Shown one piece after another: positions 41,173-49,533 of a stretch of 64,000 nt of DNA. Source of the DNA: Fibrobacter sp. UWB16 (GTDB lineage: Bacteria; Fibrobacterota; Fibrobacteria; Fibrobacterales; Fibrobacteraceae); contig NZ_OCMS01000001.1 of NCBI RefSeq assembly GCF_900215325.1, positions 496,001 through 560,000 of the forward strand, in the 5' to 3' direction. Numbering within the stretch: position 1 is the first letter of the stretch; every line of letters starts with the position of its first letter. The notes under the pieces are model-generated. The model saw nothing but the letters and a program-made list of their open reading frames with translations, had not been told where the DNA came from and did no database searches. The translations under genes and the position numbers were made by a program.

Positions 41173-41871
41173 ATGAGCGAAGAAAACAATACTTCCGGTT
41201 GCAATGCTGAAGACGTTAAAGCCATCACGAAGAGATGCGCAGAATCCTGGATGAAACGAATCCGAAATTTTGCAGGTTTCTTAGGGATGATTCTCCCGTG
41301 GATTGCTCTTGTCGGTGCCGCTATCGTAGCCAAAGCACAGCCCGCCAAAATCCCCAATGATTTTTGGGCAACGCTCTCCATCTCGGCCACATACTACTTG
41401 ACACCTGCACTAGCCGGCATTTTAACGACGGCAGCAGTCGTTTTGATTTGCTACAAAGGCTACGACTGGCGCGATGAACTTGTTGCAACCGTCTCAGGCA
41501 TATTCGGCTTGATGATTGTCATTTTTCCTTGCGATTGCTCCGTTGCGGATAGCAAGATTGTTGGATTTTTCCAGTTGCCTATAGCCGTTTCTAACGTCAT
41601 CCACTTAACATCGGCTGTCATATTCTTTATACTTTTGGCCATCAACAGCCTATTCCTTTTCACACTTGGCGAAAGCGATACCAAGCAAAAAAGAATCCGC
41701 AACATCATTTACAAAGTCTGCGGCATTGGCATGTTCTGCACGTTGTTCCTGCTAGTTTTGCCATTTGAATTTCCAGCAAAGATTTTCGTCGTCGAAGCGA
41801 TTGCGCTCACGTTCTTCGGCGTAAGCTGGCTCGTGAAAGGTCAAATTTTCGGTCTGTTCAAAGACAAATAA
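41173..41871 (+). CDS. polytopic membrane protein, function unknown
   Basis: A 232-residue protein with about six transmembrane segments ('FLGMILPWIALVGAAIVA', 'LTPALAGILTTAAVVLICY', 'VSGIFGLMIVIFPCDC', 'LTSAVIFFILLAINSLFLF', 'IGMFCTLFLLVLPF', 'IFVVEAIALTFFGVSWLV'). The first 30 residues are soluble and charged. A 'FPCDCS' motif sits at a membrane boundary. The topology is reminiscent of DUF998-like proteins, but I am not confident. AAAGGT precedes ATG. It ends 3 bp from the stop of the convergent gene. Confidence 0.65.
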   Translation: MSEENNTSGCNAEDVKAITKRCAESWMKRIRNFAGFLGMILPWIALVGAAIVAKAQPAKIPNDFWATLSISATYYLTPALAGILTTAAVVLICYKGYDWRDELVATVSGIFGLMIVIFPCDCSVADSKIVGFFQLPIAVSNVIHLTSAVIFFILLAINSLFLFTLGESDTKQKRIRNIIYKVCGIGMFCTLFLLVLPFEFPAKIFVVEAIALTFFGVSWLVKGQIFGLFKDK

Positions 41872-41874
41872 GAG

Positions 41875-42426
41875 CTAGAACGCAAAAGCCAAAGCTGCTC
41901 CGCCCTGAGGGGTCGGAGCAATTTTTATTTGCAGGCTAGTATCGTAACCAATACTCTTGTTATAAATTTCAACAGCCGAAGTTGTATAGCTTCCAGAAAT
42001 TCCACCAAGTACGATTGCGACAAGAGCAACAACCCCACCACCAATCGTAAGCGGTTTTCCCATACTTTCATCAGCAATCCAAGAAGAAATTCCCCAACCT
42101 AAAGCAGCGCCACCAACAACAGAAAGAATCAAGGCTTTCGAATAAAGACTCTTCCCCGCTCGCAATTCCGCTGCAGCATCAGGATTTGTACATACAATCC
42201 ATTCCAATTCGCTTTCACTCAATTGTCGGCTCCCAGCATACCAATGGCCTGATTCCCTTTCAATTTTTACTTTCGCGGGTACAGAGTATATGGGTTCTTC
42301 TACAGTACGGACTGGTTCTTCCTTTACAACAGGCGTAGAACTTTTAGACGGGTACTGTTCCCAGACACTTTGAGCAAAAGACATGTTGGTAAGCACAAGC
42401 AATACAGTAAAAAGAAACAATCGCAT
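41875..42426 (-). CDS. exported membrane-associated protein, function unknown
   Basis: A 183-residue protein with signal peptide 'MRLFLFTVLLVLTNMSFAQ'; a Pro/Val/Glu-rich stretch; a short domain ('HWYAGSRQLSESELEWIVCT'); then two hydrophobic helices with glycine patterns ('ALILSVVGGAALGWGISSWI', 'IGGGVVALVAIVLGGISG'). It starts 3 bp after the priA stop on the same strand, so it is almost certainly co-transcribed with priA, although no functional link is evident. Confidence 0.65.
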   Translation of the reverse strand: MRLFLFTVLLVLTNMSFAQSVWEQYPSKSSTPVVKEEPVRTVEEPIYSVPAKVKIERESGHWYAGSRQLSESELEWIVCTNPDAAAELRAGKSLYSKALILSVVGGAALGWGISSWIADESMGKPLTIGGGVVALVAIVLGGISGSYTTSAVEIYNKSIGYDTSLQIKIAPTPQGGAALAFAF

Positions 42427-42429
42427 AAT

Positions 42430-44484
42430 TTATTCCAATTCTACTTTAATTTCTACGCCTGCAACCCATGCCTTAGGCGCATTCAAAATCGGAGCAAGCA
42501 CCTTGCGCACAGCCGCAAGGTTTTGCGTTTTAATGTAGAGTTTTACCCAGAATACATTTTGCACTTTCGGCACAAACGCATCGACAGGTCCAAGCACTGT
42601 CATCGAAGATTCCTTGCGCAAAATACCTTCAAGGCGGTTCACCGTGTCGCGAAGCAAATTTTCATCACGCGAGCCACAACTGATTTCAACGAGTTTGCAG
42701 AACGGCGGATAAAAAGCCATTTGGCGGTTCGAAGATTCCGTCTCGGCAAAGCCATCAAAATCATGGCGAATGGCATACTGCATCACAGGCTCTGTCGGAT
42801 TGAGCGTCTGGATAAACACGCGGCCACCGCCACCTGCACGCCCCGCACGTCCCGCCGTCTGGCTCAACAGCTGATACAAGCGTTCCGTTGAACGGAAATC
42901 AGGAATACCTAGACCCGAATCAGCACCGACAATTCCCACAAGCTTCACGCCAGGGAAATCGTGACCTTTCGCGACCATCTGCGTTCCAAGCAAAATATTG
43001 TATTCCCGATTCCTGAACGATGTCAAGATTTTTTCGACAGCGCCCACGTTCTGCGTTGTATCGCGATCCATGCGGATTACTTTCGCATCGGCCACCCATT
43101 CGTGAATTTCTTCTTCGAGCTTTTCAATCGCGCCTCCGACAAATTCATACGTTTCAGCACCGCATGTCGGGCACGGCGTATCGACCGGATAAAGCGCAGC
43201 ACAGTAATGGCACATCAGCGCATTGTACTGTTTATGATAAACTAGCGGAATATGACAATGCTTGCAGTAAAGCGTTTCACCACATTTAGTACAAACTCTA
43301 ATCTTAGAGTAACCGCGACGATTCATGAGGATAATCGCTTGGTCACCACCTGCAATGCAATCTGAAAGCGCTTCGCGCAATGCAGGAGACATGAGCACGC
43401 CTTTTTGCTGGCGCACCTTGCCCATATCAATCACTTTCACTTCAGGGAGTGGAGCCGCAGTCGCTCGATTTTTGAGCGTCAACAGTTTGAGGTTCCCCGC
43501 CTTTGCATTGCGGAATGTTTCAAGGCAAGGCGTTGCAGAGCCAAGCACTACAAGTGCTCCGTACTTTTGCGCCAAGTGGAAAGCCAAGTCACGCGTATGG
43601 TAACGCGGAGCCGGATCCTGTTGTTTAAACGAAGAATCATGCTCTTCGTCCAAAATAACAACATCAAAATCAAACGGCGAAAGAATGGCGCTGCGCGTCC
43701 CAAGCACCACTTTTGCAGAGCCATCTAGCACAGCCAAATAACCCGCACGTTTTTGCGGAGCCGAGAGCGCCGAATGCAATACAACAACAGGCACCTTCAA
43801 ATAATCTTCAAAACGCGATGCCGTCTGCGGAGTAAGCCCAATTTCTGGCACGAGAATGAGTACACGCTTATTGCGCTTAAGCGCTTCGCGCACCAATTCC
43901 TGATAAACTCTCGTTTTGCCACTGCCGGTCACACCATGCAGGAGCGTTCCACGAAAACCATTCTTATCCAAATCTTCAACAAGACTGGCAAGTGCAGTCT
44001 CTTGTTCGCCTGTCAAGGGGGGCAGGTCCGAACAAACCTCCATTTCGGGTCCATTTGATAGAGCCTCGCCCCGAGGTTCAGATTTTTCGGCCAGCAAGGC
44101 ATCGAGAAACTTGTCAAAATCAGCAGGCCAAAAGACATTCAGAGTGCGCATGGGCGAACTTATATAATACTTAGACACCCACTCCAGCGATTCCATATAA
44201 CGTTCAGAAAACACATACCCCGACTCATGCGGACACGCATACCGGACATCGAACGACGGTTTATCGCTATGGACACGGCTCACCAAGGCAAGCGTAGGCT
44301 TACGGCGGGCAAGCTGCACCCAAACGACACTCCCCCGCTGAATATCCGCTCCTTCCGGCACCCCGTAAGTAAAAACCGATGGGGACAATGGGATGTAAAC
44401 CTCGCAAAAACGCGACAGAAGCGCCGAATTACAGCGTTCCTTGACCATCTCCGGAGCAGACGTTTTGGGAATTCTTTTTGCCAC
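42430..44484 (-). CDS. priA: primosomal helicase PriA
   Basis: A 684-residue 3'-5' helicase that restarts stalled replication forks. Walker A is 'LLHGVTGSGKTRVY', motif II 'DEEHDSS', and motif VI 'SQTAGRAGRAGGGG'. Eight zinc-binding cysteines fall in 'VCTKCGETLYCKHCHIPL' and 'CHYCAALYPVDTPCPTCG'. The start is a GTG at 44484, preceded four bases upstream by TATCTTTG, an exact match to TAnnTTTG; no ATG or Shine-Dalgarno is available nearby, so this looks like a leaderless GTG start. Downstream, the 41875 gene follows after 3 bp. Confidence 0.95.
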   Translation of the reverse strand: MAKRIPKTSAPEMVKERCNSALLSRFCEVYIPLSPSVFTYGVPEGADIQRGSVVWVQLARRKPTLALVSRVHSDKPSFDVRYACPHESGYVFSERYMESLEWVSKYYISSPMRTLNVFWPADFDKFLDALLAEKSEPRGEALSNGPEMEVCSDLPPLTGEQETALASLVEDLDKNGFRGTLLHGVTGSGKTRVYQELVREALKRNKRVLILVPEIGLTPQTASRFEDYLKVPVVVLHSALSAPQKRAGYLAVLDGSAKVVLGTRSAILSPFDFDVVILDEEHDSSFKQQDPAPRYHTRDLAFHLAQKYGALVVLGSATPCLETFRNAKAGNLKLLTLKNRATAAPLPEVKVIDMGKVRQQKGVLMSPALREALSDCIAGGDQAIILMNRRGYSKIRVCTKCGETLYCKHCHIPLVYHKQYNALMCHYCAALYPVDTPCPTCGAETYEFVGGAIEKLEEEIHEWVADAKVIRMDRDTTQNVGAVEKILTSFRNREYNILLGTQMVAKGHDFPGVKLVGIVGADSGLGIPDFRSTERLYQLLSQTAGRAGRAGGGGRVFIQTLNPTEPVMQYAIRHDFDGFAETESSNRQMAFYPPFCKLVEISCGSRDENLLRDTVNRLEGILRKESSMTVLGPVDAFVPKVQNVFWVKLYIKTQNLAAVRKVLAPILNAPKAWVAGVEIKVELE

Positions 44485-44488
44485 GCGG

Positions 44489-44496
44489 CAAAGATA
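44489..44496 (-). promoter_or_regulatory. TATCTTTG box upstream of priA
   Basis: Read on the minus strand, TATCTTTG then CCGC then GTG 44484 (gap 4 nt). The clearest Bacteroidota-type -7 match in the window. Confidence 0.5.
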
Positions 44497-44614
44497 GTAT
44501 TGTTACAAGCTTAAATGGGCATAAATTCGCACTGTTTTTCCTGACTATAATATTTTTTTAGTTAGATTATGCTATACGGAGCTGAGGAAGCCCCGCCTAC
44601 CTATTGGAGATATT

Positions 44615-47524
44615 ATGAGCATTTTTGACGCATTTAAACCGAAATGGCAAAATTCCAACCCCGCAAAGCGCATTGAAGCAATTGCAGACTTGGATGAACT
44701 CACTAGTCAAGATATTGTCGAACGAGTGGCCCTTTCTGATGATAATGTCGAAGTGCGAATGGCTGCAGTTAAGAAACTTGCAATTATTAAGACACTTCAG
44801 GATATTTCGACAAAAGACAGCGATGCCGGCGTACGCCGTTTGGCAGAATCGAGAGCTTTCGAAGAAATCGTCAAAAAGCTGAAAAACTTTAATGAATCCG
44901 CTCTGAATAGCGAAGTCCTCGGTTACATTGATGCCATCAAGGACACGCGCTATACTGAAGATGTCCTCAAGGCAACAGACAACGTAAATTTGAAGAGAGA
45001 ACTTGTCAAGCAGTGCAGCAAGCAGTCCTTGCTCGCCCAGATCGCTACCCGCGATTCTAGCGAAGAAATCGCACTGCAAGCCGCAGACCGTGTAACGTCT
45101 GAATCATTGCAGGCAGACCTCATCAAGAGCTCCAAGCACACCTCCGTCCGTAAGAAGATTTCGGACAAAGTTCGTGCAAAGAAGGAAGCCGAAGACAACG
45201 GCAGAAAGGCAGCCGAACTCTTGCAGAGCAAGCGCGAAGCCCTCATCAAGCAGGCTCATTTCCTCGCCGCCCAAAAGGACGCTTTTGCCACCAAGCCACA
45301 GTTTGACGACCTGATGAACGAAGCAAATGCTCTCGGCATGGGCGAATCTGCAGCAACGCTCAATGAAATTTACGAAAGCTTCAACAAGTTCTACGACGAA
45401 GCAAACGCCGCAAAGAAGGCTGCAGAAAATGCCGAAGCTGAAAAGCAGGCAAAGATTGCACGCCTCACGGAATCGCTCACGGAACTCGAAGGAATGCTCG
45501 AAGCAGGTACAACCGAAGAAAACGCTGACCGCGTGAATACAATCATCCAGGAATGGAACGAAGGCAAGTCCGTCATGGATGCAGCCTTGATCAAGCGCTT
45601 CAACAACGCCTACTTCAAGTCTCAAGAAGCAAAGAAGATTGAAATTCCGACCGCAGAATCCGAAAACGCAAGCGAAGAAGAAATAGCCATCCGCAAGAGC
45701 CTTCTCGAACGTCTCCAGGCACTTTCTGAAACGGAAATCGATGAAAACACGGGCAAGCACTTGCATGCCATCGTTCGCGAATGGGAAAAGCTCGCCCTCC
45801 TCGAAGGCGACGATCCGATTCTCCAGGCATACAATGCTCTCCGCACCAAGCTGAGCGAACTCATCAGCGCATTCAACGAAAAGACCCAGAAGGTCATCGA
45901 AGAAAATTCCAAGAAGCTCCGCGGCCTCATCGAACGCATCCAAAACATCGATGAAAACCAGGAATTCCGCGAAATCCACAAGATTCTCCGCGACACTTAT
46001 CAGGAATGGAAGGAAATCGTTGGCGAACAGAAGTTCAAGTACCACGATCTCTGGCAGGAATACAAGATTGCCACCTCCCGTTTCCAGGAAATGCAGCAGT
46101 GGGAAAACTGGCACAACGAAAAGGACCGTGACACCATCATCGAAGAAATGGACGCGCTCTCCAAGGAAACTCCGAGCCAGGCTGTGCTTGCCAAGTTCCG
46201 CGAACTCTGCGGCAAATGGCGTGAAATCGGCCCGATTTCTGCAGCCAAGTTCCAAGACTACCGCGACCGCTTCCAGGCTCTCGTAGACAAGGTCAAGGAA
46301 AACTGCGCACCGTTCATCGAAGAACAGAACGCCGAACGCCAAAAGAACCTCGTCGACAAGGAAGCCCTCTGCCAGAAGGTCGAAGACCTCGTTGCTAACG
46401 CTGAAATTTTCTGGAAGGACAAGTTCAAGGCCGTGCAGGAAATCCAGGAAAACTGGAAGAACATAGGCATGGTCCCGAAGGAAGCTTTTGCAGCCCTCAA
46501 CAAGCGTTTCAAGGATGCCGTAAACGCCTTCTATGCCCAGCACAAAGAAAATGTGAAGCGCGAAGATGACAGCCGCGAAGCCAACTACGAAAAGAAGGTC
46601 GCTCTCTGCATGGAAGCCGAAGCCATCAAGGATTCGACAGACTGGAACGCCACCTCCACCAAGCTCAAGCAGTTGCAGGACGCATGGAAGGCAACAGGCC
46701 CAGTGCCGAAGAGCAAGTCCGACGAAATTTGGACACGCTTCCGCACCGCTTGCGATTCCTTCTTTGAAAAGAAGCGCAGCCACTTTGAAGAAATGGACGC
46801 CGCCAAGCAGAAGAACCTCGAACAGAAGCAGGCCCTCTGCGAAAAGCTCGAAGCTTTCGACATCGCCAACATCACTCCGGAAGTCATCGAAGCTTACAAG
46901 GCCATCGATGCTGAATGGAAGACGATTGGCATGGTCCCGAAGGACGCTGTAGAATCCATCAACGAACGCTTCAACGCAATCGTCAATAAGATTGTCGCCA
47001 AGATGGCAGAATCTGACCCGGAACTCCAGGCCAAGATTGCAGACATCAAGAAGAAAAAGCAGGAAATGATCGAAAAGGTCCGCCAGTTTGCCGAAAGCGC
47101 AGGCTCCAACCAGCTCGCTGATGCCGTTCGCGACATCCAGAAGGAATGGGTCACGCTCGGTTCTTGCGGTAACGACGACGATGAACTCCGCAAGGCATTC
47201 CGCGATGTCTGCGATGACTTCTTCACCCGCCGCCGCGACCAGCTCGACATTCAGGAACAGGCTCGCCAGAACAACCTCCAGAAGAAGATTCTCCTCTGCG
47301 AACAGGCCGAAGACTTGCTCACCGACTTGAACGATCAGACGGTCGTTGCCTCGATGAACAAGGTCAAGCATTTCCGCCGCTTGTGGAAGGAAGTCGGTGC
47401 CGTTCCTCGTGAACACTCCGAAAAGATCTGGAAGCGCTTCAATTCTGCTTGCGACCAGGTGTTCGCCTTCGGCCGCAAGGACGAAAAGAAGGAAGAAGCT
47501 CCGGCAGCAACAACCGAAGCTTAA
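44615..47524 (+). CDS. DUF349-repeat protein
   Basis: A 969-residue, highly charged, mostly helical cytosolic protein. The N-terminal 170 residues show HEAT-like degenerate repeats ('DLDELTSQDIVERVALSDDN'). A coiled-coil region follows, then at least seven DUF349 units recognised by their Trp motifs: 'EWKEIVGE', 'KWREIGPIS', 'NWKNIGMVP', 'AWKATGPVP', 'EWKTIGMVP', 'EWVTLGSCG' and 'LWKEVGAVP'. DUF349 proteins occur in several phyla and have no settled function. GGAG lies six bases before ATG. It is monocistronic and ends at the hairpin 47578-47609. Confidence 0.88.
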   Translation: MSIFDAFKPKWQNSNPAKRIEAIADLDELTSQDIVERVALSDDNVEVRMAAVKKLAIIKTLQDISTKDSDAGVRRLAESRAFEEIVKKLKNFNESALNSEVLGYIDAIKDTRYTEDVLKATDNVNLKRELVKQCSKQSLLAQIATRDSSEEIALQAADRVTSESLQADLIKSSKHTSVRKKISDKVRAKKEAEDNGRKAAELLQSKREALIKQAHFLAAQKDAFATKPQFDDLMNEANALGMGESAATLNEIYESFNKFYDEANAAKKAAENAEAEKQAKIARLTESLTELEGMLEAGTTEENADRVNTIIQEWNEGKSVMDAALIKRFNNAYFKSQEAKKIEIPTAESENASEEEIAIRKSLLERLQALSETEIDENTGKHLHAIVREWEKLALLEGDDPILQAYNALRTKLSELISAFNEKTQKVIEENSKKLRGLIERIQNIDENQEFREIHKILRDTYQEWKEIVGEQKFKYHDLWQEYKIATSRFQEMQQWENWHNEKDRDTIIEEMDALSKETPSQAVLAKFRELCGKWREIGPISAAKFQDYRDRFQALVDKVKENCAPFIEEQNAERQKNLVDKEALCQKVEDLVANAEIFWKDKFKAVQEIQENWKNIGMVPKEAFAALNKRFKDAVNAFYAQHKENVKREDDSREANYEKKVALCMEAEAIKDSTDWNATSTKLKQLQDAWKATGPVPKSKSDEIWTRFRTACDSFFEKKRSHFEEMDAAKQKNLEQKQALCEKLEAFDIANITPEVIEAYKAIDAEWKTIGMVPKDAVESINERFNAIVNKIVAKMAESDPELQAKIADIKKKKQEMIEKVRQFAESAGSNQLADAVRDIQKEWVTLGSCGNDDDELRKAFRDVCDDFFTRRRDQLDIQEQARQNNLQKKILLCEQAEDLLTDLNDQTVVASMNKVKHFRRLWKEVGAVPREHSEKIWKRFNSACDQVFAFGRKDEKKEEAPAATTEA

Positions 47525-47577
47525 GCGATCAGAGAAGGTCTCCACGACCTTGCCAAGTTCACTTACAAGACCTTGTC

Positions 47578-47609
47578 ATGCCCGCCTCCGAGCGGGCATA
47601 TCCTTTTTA
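47578..47609 (+). terminator. terminator-like hairpin, second copy of the 10718 element
   Basis: ATGCCCGC-CTCCGA-GCGGGCAT then ATCCTTTTTAT. The preceding TTGTCATGCCCGCC and the loop are the same as at 10718. Confidence 0.8.
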
Positions 47610-47621
47610 TACGCTAGAGAA

Positions 47622-47706
47622 TGGAGATTCCCTCCCCATACGCGGATCATGACTACTAAGCAGCATAGCTGCAAGTAGTCAAAGAGGTCAAGCCGGGAAT
47701 GACAAA
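47622..47706 (+). repeat. dispersed GGAGATTCCC...GGGAATGACA repeat, copy with an extra hairpin
   Basis: The ends match the repeat at 17865-17897, but about 60 bp lie between them, including the hairpin GACTAC.AAGCAGC / GCTGCAAGTAGTC at 47651-47680. Confidence 0.6.
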
Positions 47707-47743
47707 TAGACTAAATCCTTCTGCATTTTCTATTTTTTATTTC

Positions 47744-48706
47744 ATGAAATTCCCGCCATGGACAAGTGTAAGCGAAGCAGCCCGCCTCCTCAAGGAAGGC
47801 GAAGTCGTCGCCATCCCGACAGAAACGGTTTACGGGCTCGCCGGTAACGCTTTCGAGCCCAAAGCTCTCGCCAAGATTTTCGCAGCCAAAGAACGCCCAA
47901 CGTTCGACCCGCTGATTGTCCATATCGCAGACATTGCACAGCTCACCGACATCGCTAAGGACATCCCTGATAGCGCCTACAAGCTCGCTGAAGCCTATTG
48001 GCCGGGCCCGATGACCATCATCCTCCCCAAGAAGGATTGCATCCCCGATCTTTGCACAAGCGCCCTCCCTTCCGTGGCCGTGCGCTTCCCGAGCCATCCG
48101 ATTGCGCAGGCAATCATCAAGGAATCAGGGCTCCCGCTTGCCGCCCCGAGCGCAAATCTCTTTAAGCACGTGAGCCCCACGACCGCTGAACACGTTGCCG
48201 CCCAGCTCGCCGATCGCATCGCAGGCATTGTCGATGGCGGCCCCTGCTCCGTTGGCGTCGAAAGTTCGATTATTTCCCTTGTTGGCGAACCGACCGTCAT
48301 GCGCCCTGGCGCCATCACACTCGAGATGTTCAAAGCCATCCTCGGTGAAGTAAAAATCAAGGAATCTACATCCAAGCCGGGCCAGCCGATGCTCGCTCCT
48401 GGCCAATGCGATACACATTACCGCCCGCAAGTCCCGCTTTACTACGGCGAAGTTCCGGCCGGCTACACGCTCCCGGAGCATACCGTACGCATTGCGTTTG
48501 GCACACAAGCAGGCCCCATCCCCGCTACGGTAAACTTGTCTGCTACAGGCGACATGGTCGAAGCAACCTCCAAGCTTTACGCCTTCATGCACGACCTTGA
48601 CAAGCCCGAATACGACTTGATTCTCGTGGACACCATCCCGAACACGGGCGTTGGCATGGCACTCAACGACCGCCTGAAACGCGCAAGTATCAAGTCATTA
48701 CCGTAA
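47744..48706 (+). CDS. L-threonylcarbamoyladenylate synthase, Sua5 type
   Basis: A 320-residue enzyme that makes threonylcarbamoyl-AMP for t6A37 tRNA modification. The YrdC domain fills residues 1-205: 'PTETVYGLAGNAF', 'KIFAAKERPTFDPLIVHI', 'WPGPMTIIL', 'VAVRFPSHPIA', 'PSANLFKHVSPTTAEHV', 'RPGAITLEMF'. The C-terminal 110 residues form the extra Sua5 domain after the linker 'PGQPMLAPGQCDTHYRP'. The frame opens 15 codons earlier, but ATG 47744 begins at the conserved N-terminus and follows TATTTTTTATTTC. It is isolated from other tsa genes. Confidence 0.92.
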   Translation: MKFPPWTSVSEAARLLKEGEVVAIPTETVYGLAGNAFEPKALAKIFAAKERPTFDPLIVHIADIAQLTDIAKDIPDSAYKLAEAYWPGPMTIILPKKDCIPDLCTSALPSVAVRFPSHPIAQAIIKESGLPLAAPSANLFKHVSPTTAEHVAAQLADRIAGIVDGGPCSVGVESSIISLVGEPTVMRPGAITLEMFKAILGEVKIKESTSKPGQPMLAPGQCDTHYRPQVPLYYGEVPAGYTLPEHTVRIAFGTQAGPIPATVNLSATGDMVEATSKLYAFMHDLDKPEYDLILVDTIPNTGVGMALNDRLKRASIKSLP

Positions 48707-48715
48707 ATACGAGAT

Positions 48716-48780
48716 TATAGTTACTAGTTAGTAGTCATTGGTCATTAGAAAATCTTGACATAAAATTTTCTAGAAACTCG
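48716..48780. repeat. AT-rich direct repeats (TTACTAGTTAGTAG, GTCATTGGTCATTAG)
   Basis: The same words as at 10643-10688 and 11339-11458, between the convergent Sua5 and dipeptidase genes. Confidence 0.6.
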
Positions 48781-48798
48781 TAACTTAGAGCACTTAAC

Positions 48799-49533
48799 TT
48801 ACATCGGGAACAGCGGATAGTGTTCCTTGGTATAGGCGCGCGTAAACGCATTGAAGTGCCACCATTCGCTAGGGAGCATTACCCACCCCGCACGCTTCAT
48901 AATATTGCGGAGCAAGTTGCGGTTATCGATTTGCTGTTGCGTGAGGCGCCCGGACTTTAAAGCATCAGCCTCGCCCACTACACCCGCACAACGTTCAAAC
49001 GAATCAAAGTTGGCTCCCATATCAAGCAAATTGCCAGTGCTATCGGCAATTCCCAAATCAAGCGCAAGCCCGTAATTGTGGAGCCCGCCCGTCTTGCCCG
49101 ACGAAACGAAATGGCTGTAAGGCGTTCCCGCCACAGATTGTTTCAGAACCGATTGCGCATACATCGGGCGAGCCGCATCAAAAATCACAAGTGAATATCC
49201 CGGCAGCTCTTTGGCAAGAAGCGAAAGCGCTCGTTTCAGCTTTGGCAAGCCGTCCTTATGGATAAATGCACGCTGGATACCGCAATACATGTCGTGACCG
49301 GTCACGTTGTTAAACGTAGCATAGCGCAAATCCATGCGCAGCCCGCGCATATACGTAATTTCGACCAAATTAGAATCGTGGCTTGCGTAATCCACCCATT
49401 GCTTTGCCGAAGAGCAATAACGCAAAGGTTTCGCGGGCTTCGGCGGCACAAACAAGCTATCCGTTACATGCGCAAACGAGGAAACCGCGAAAAACGCAAT
49501 TGCTAAAACAATAGATTGCTTCCGTCTACTCAT
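48799..49533 (-). CDS. exported D-alanyl-D-alanine dipeptidase (VanX/DdpX family, M15)
   Basis: A 244-residue zinc peptidase. Signal peptide 'MSRRKQSIVLAIAFFAVSSF'; catalytic domain with 'VIFDAARPMYAQ' (catalytic Arg), 'GGLHNYGLALDLGI' (zinc His and Asp) and 'PSEWWHFNAF' (general base Glu, zinc His). It releases D-Ala from D-Ala-D-Ala in the periplasm, a recycling rather than vancomycin-resistance role here because no vanH/vanA genes accompany it. Its ATG overlaps the TAA of the TonB receptor gene (TAATG), so the two are translationally coupled. This pairing suggests joint use of a peptidoglycan-derived substrate (inference). Confidence 0.88.
   Translation of the reverse strand: MSRRKQSIVLAIAFFAVSSFAHVTDSLFVPPKPAKPLRYCSSAKQWVDYASHDSNLVEITYMRGLRMDLRYATFNNVTGHDMYCGIQRAFIHKDGLPKLKRALSLLAKELPGYSLVIFDAARPMYAQSVLKQSVAGTPYSHFVSSGKTGGLHNYGLALDLGIADSTGNLLDMGANFDSFERCAGVVGEADALKSGRLTQQQIDNRNLLRNIMKRAGWVMLPSEWWHFNAFTRAYTKEHYPLFPM

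Noticed and set aside
48799-49533. Vancomycin-resistance function for the VanX-like gene
   Set aside because: No vanH, ligase or regulator genes nearby and the protein is exported; peptidoglycan-peptide hydrolysis is the simpler reading.
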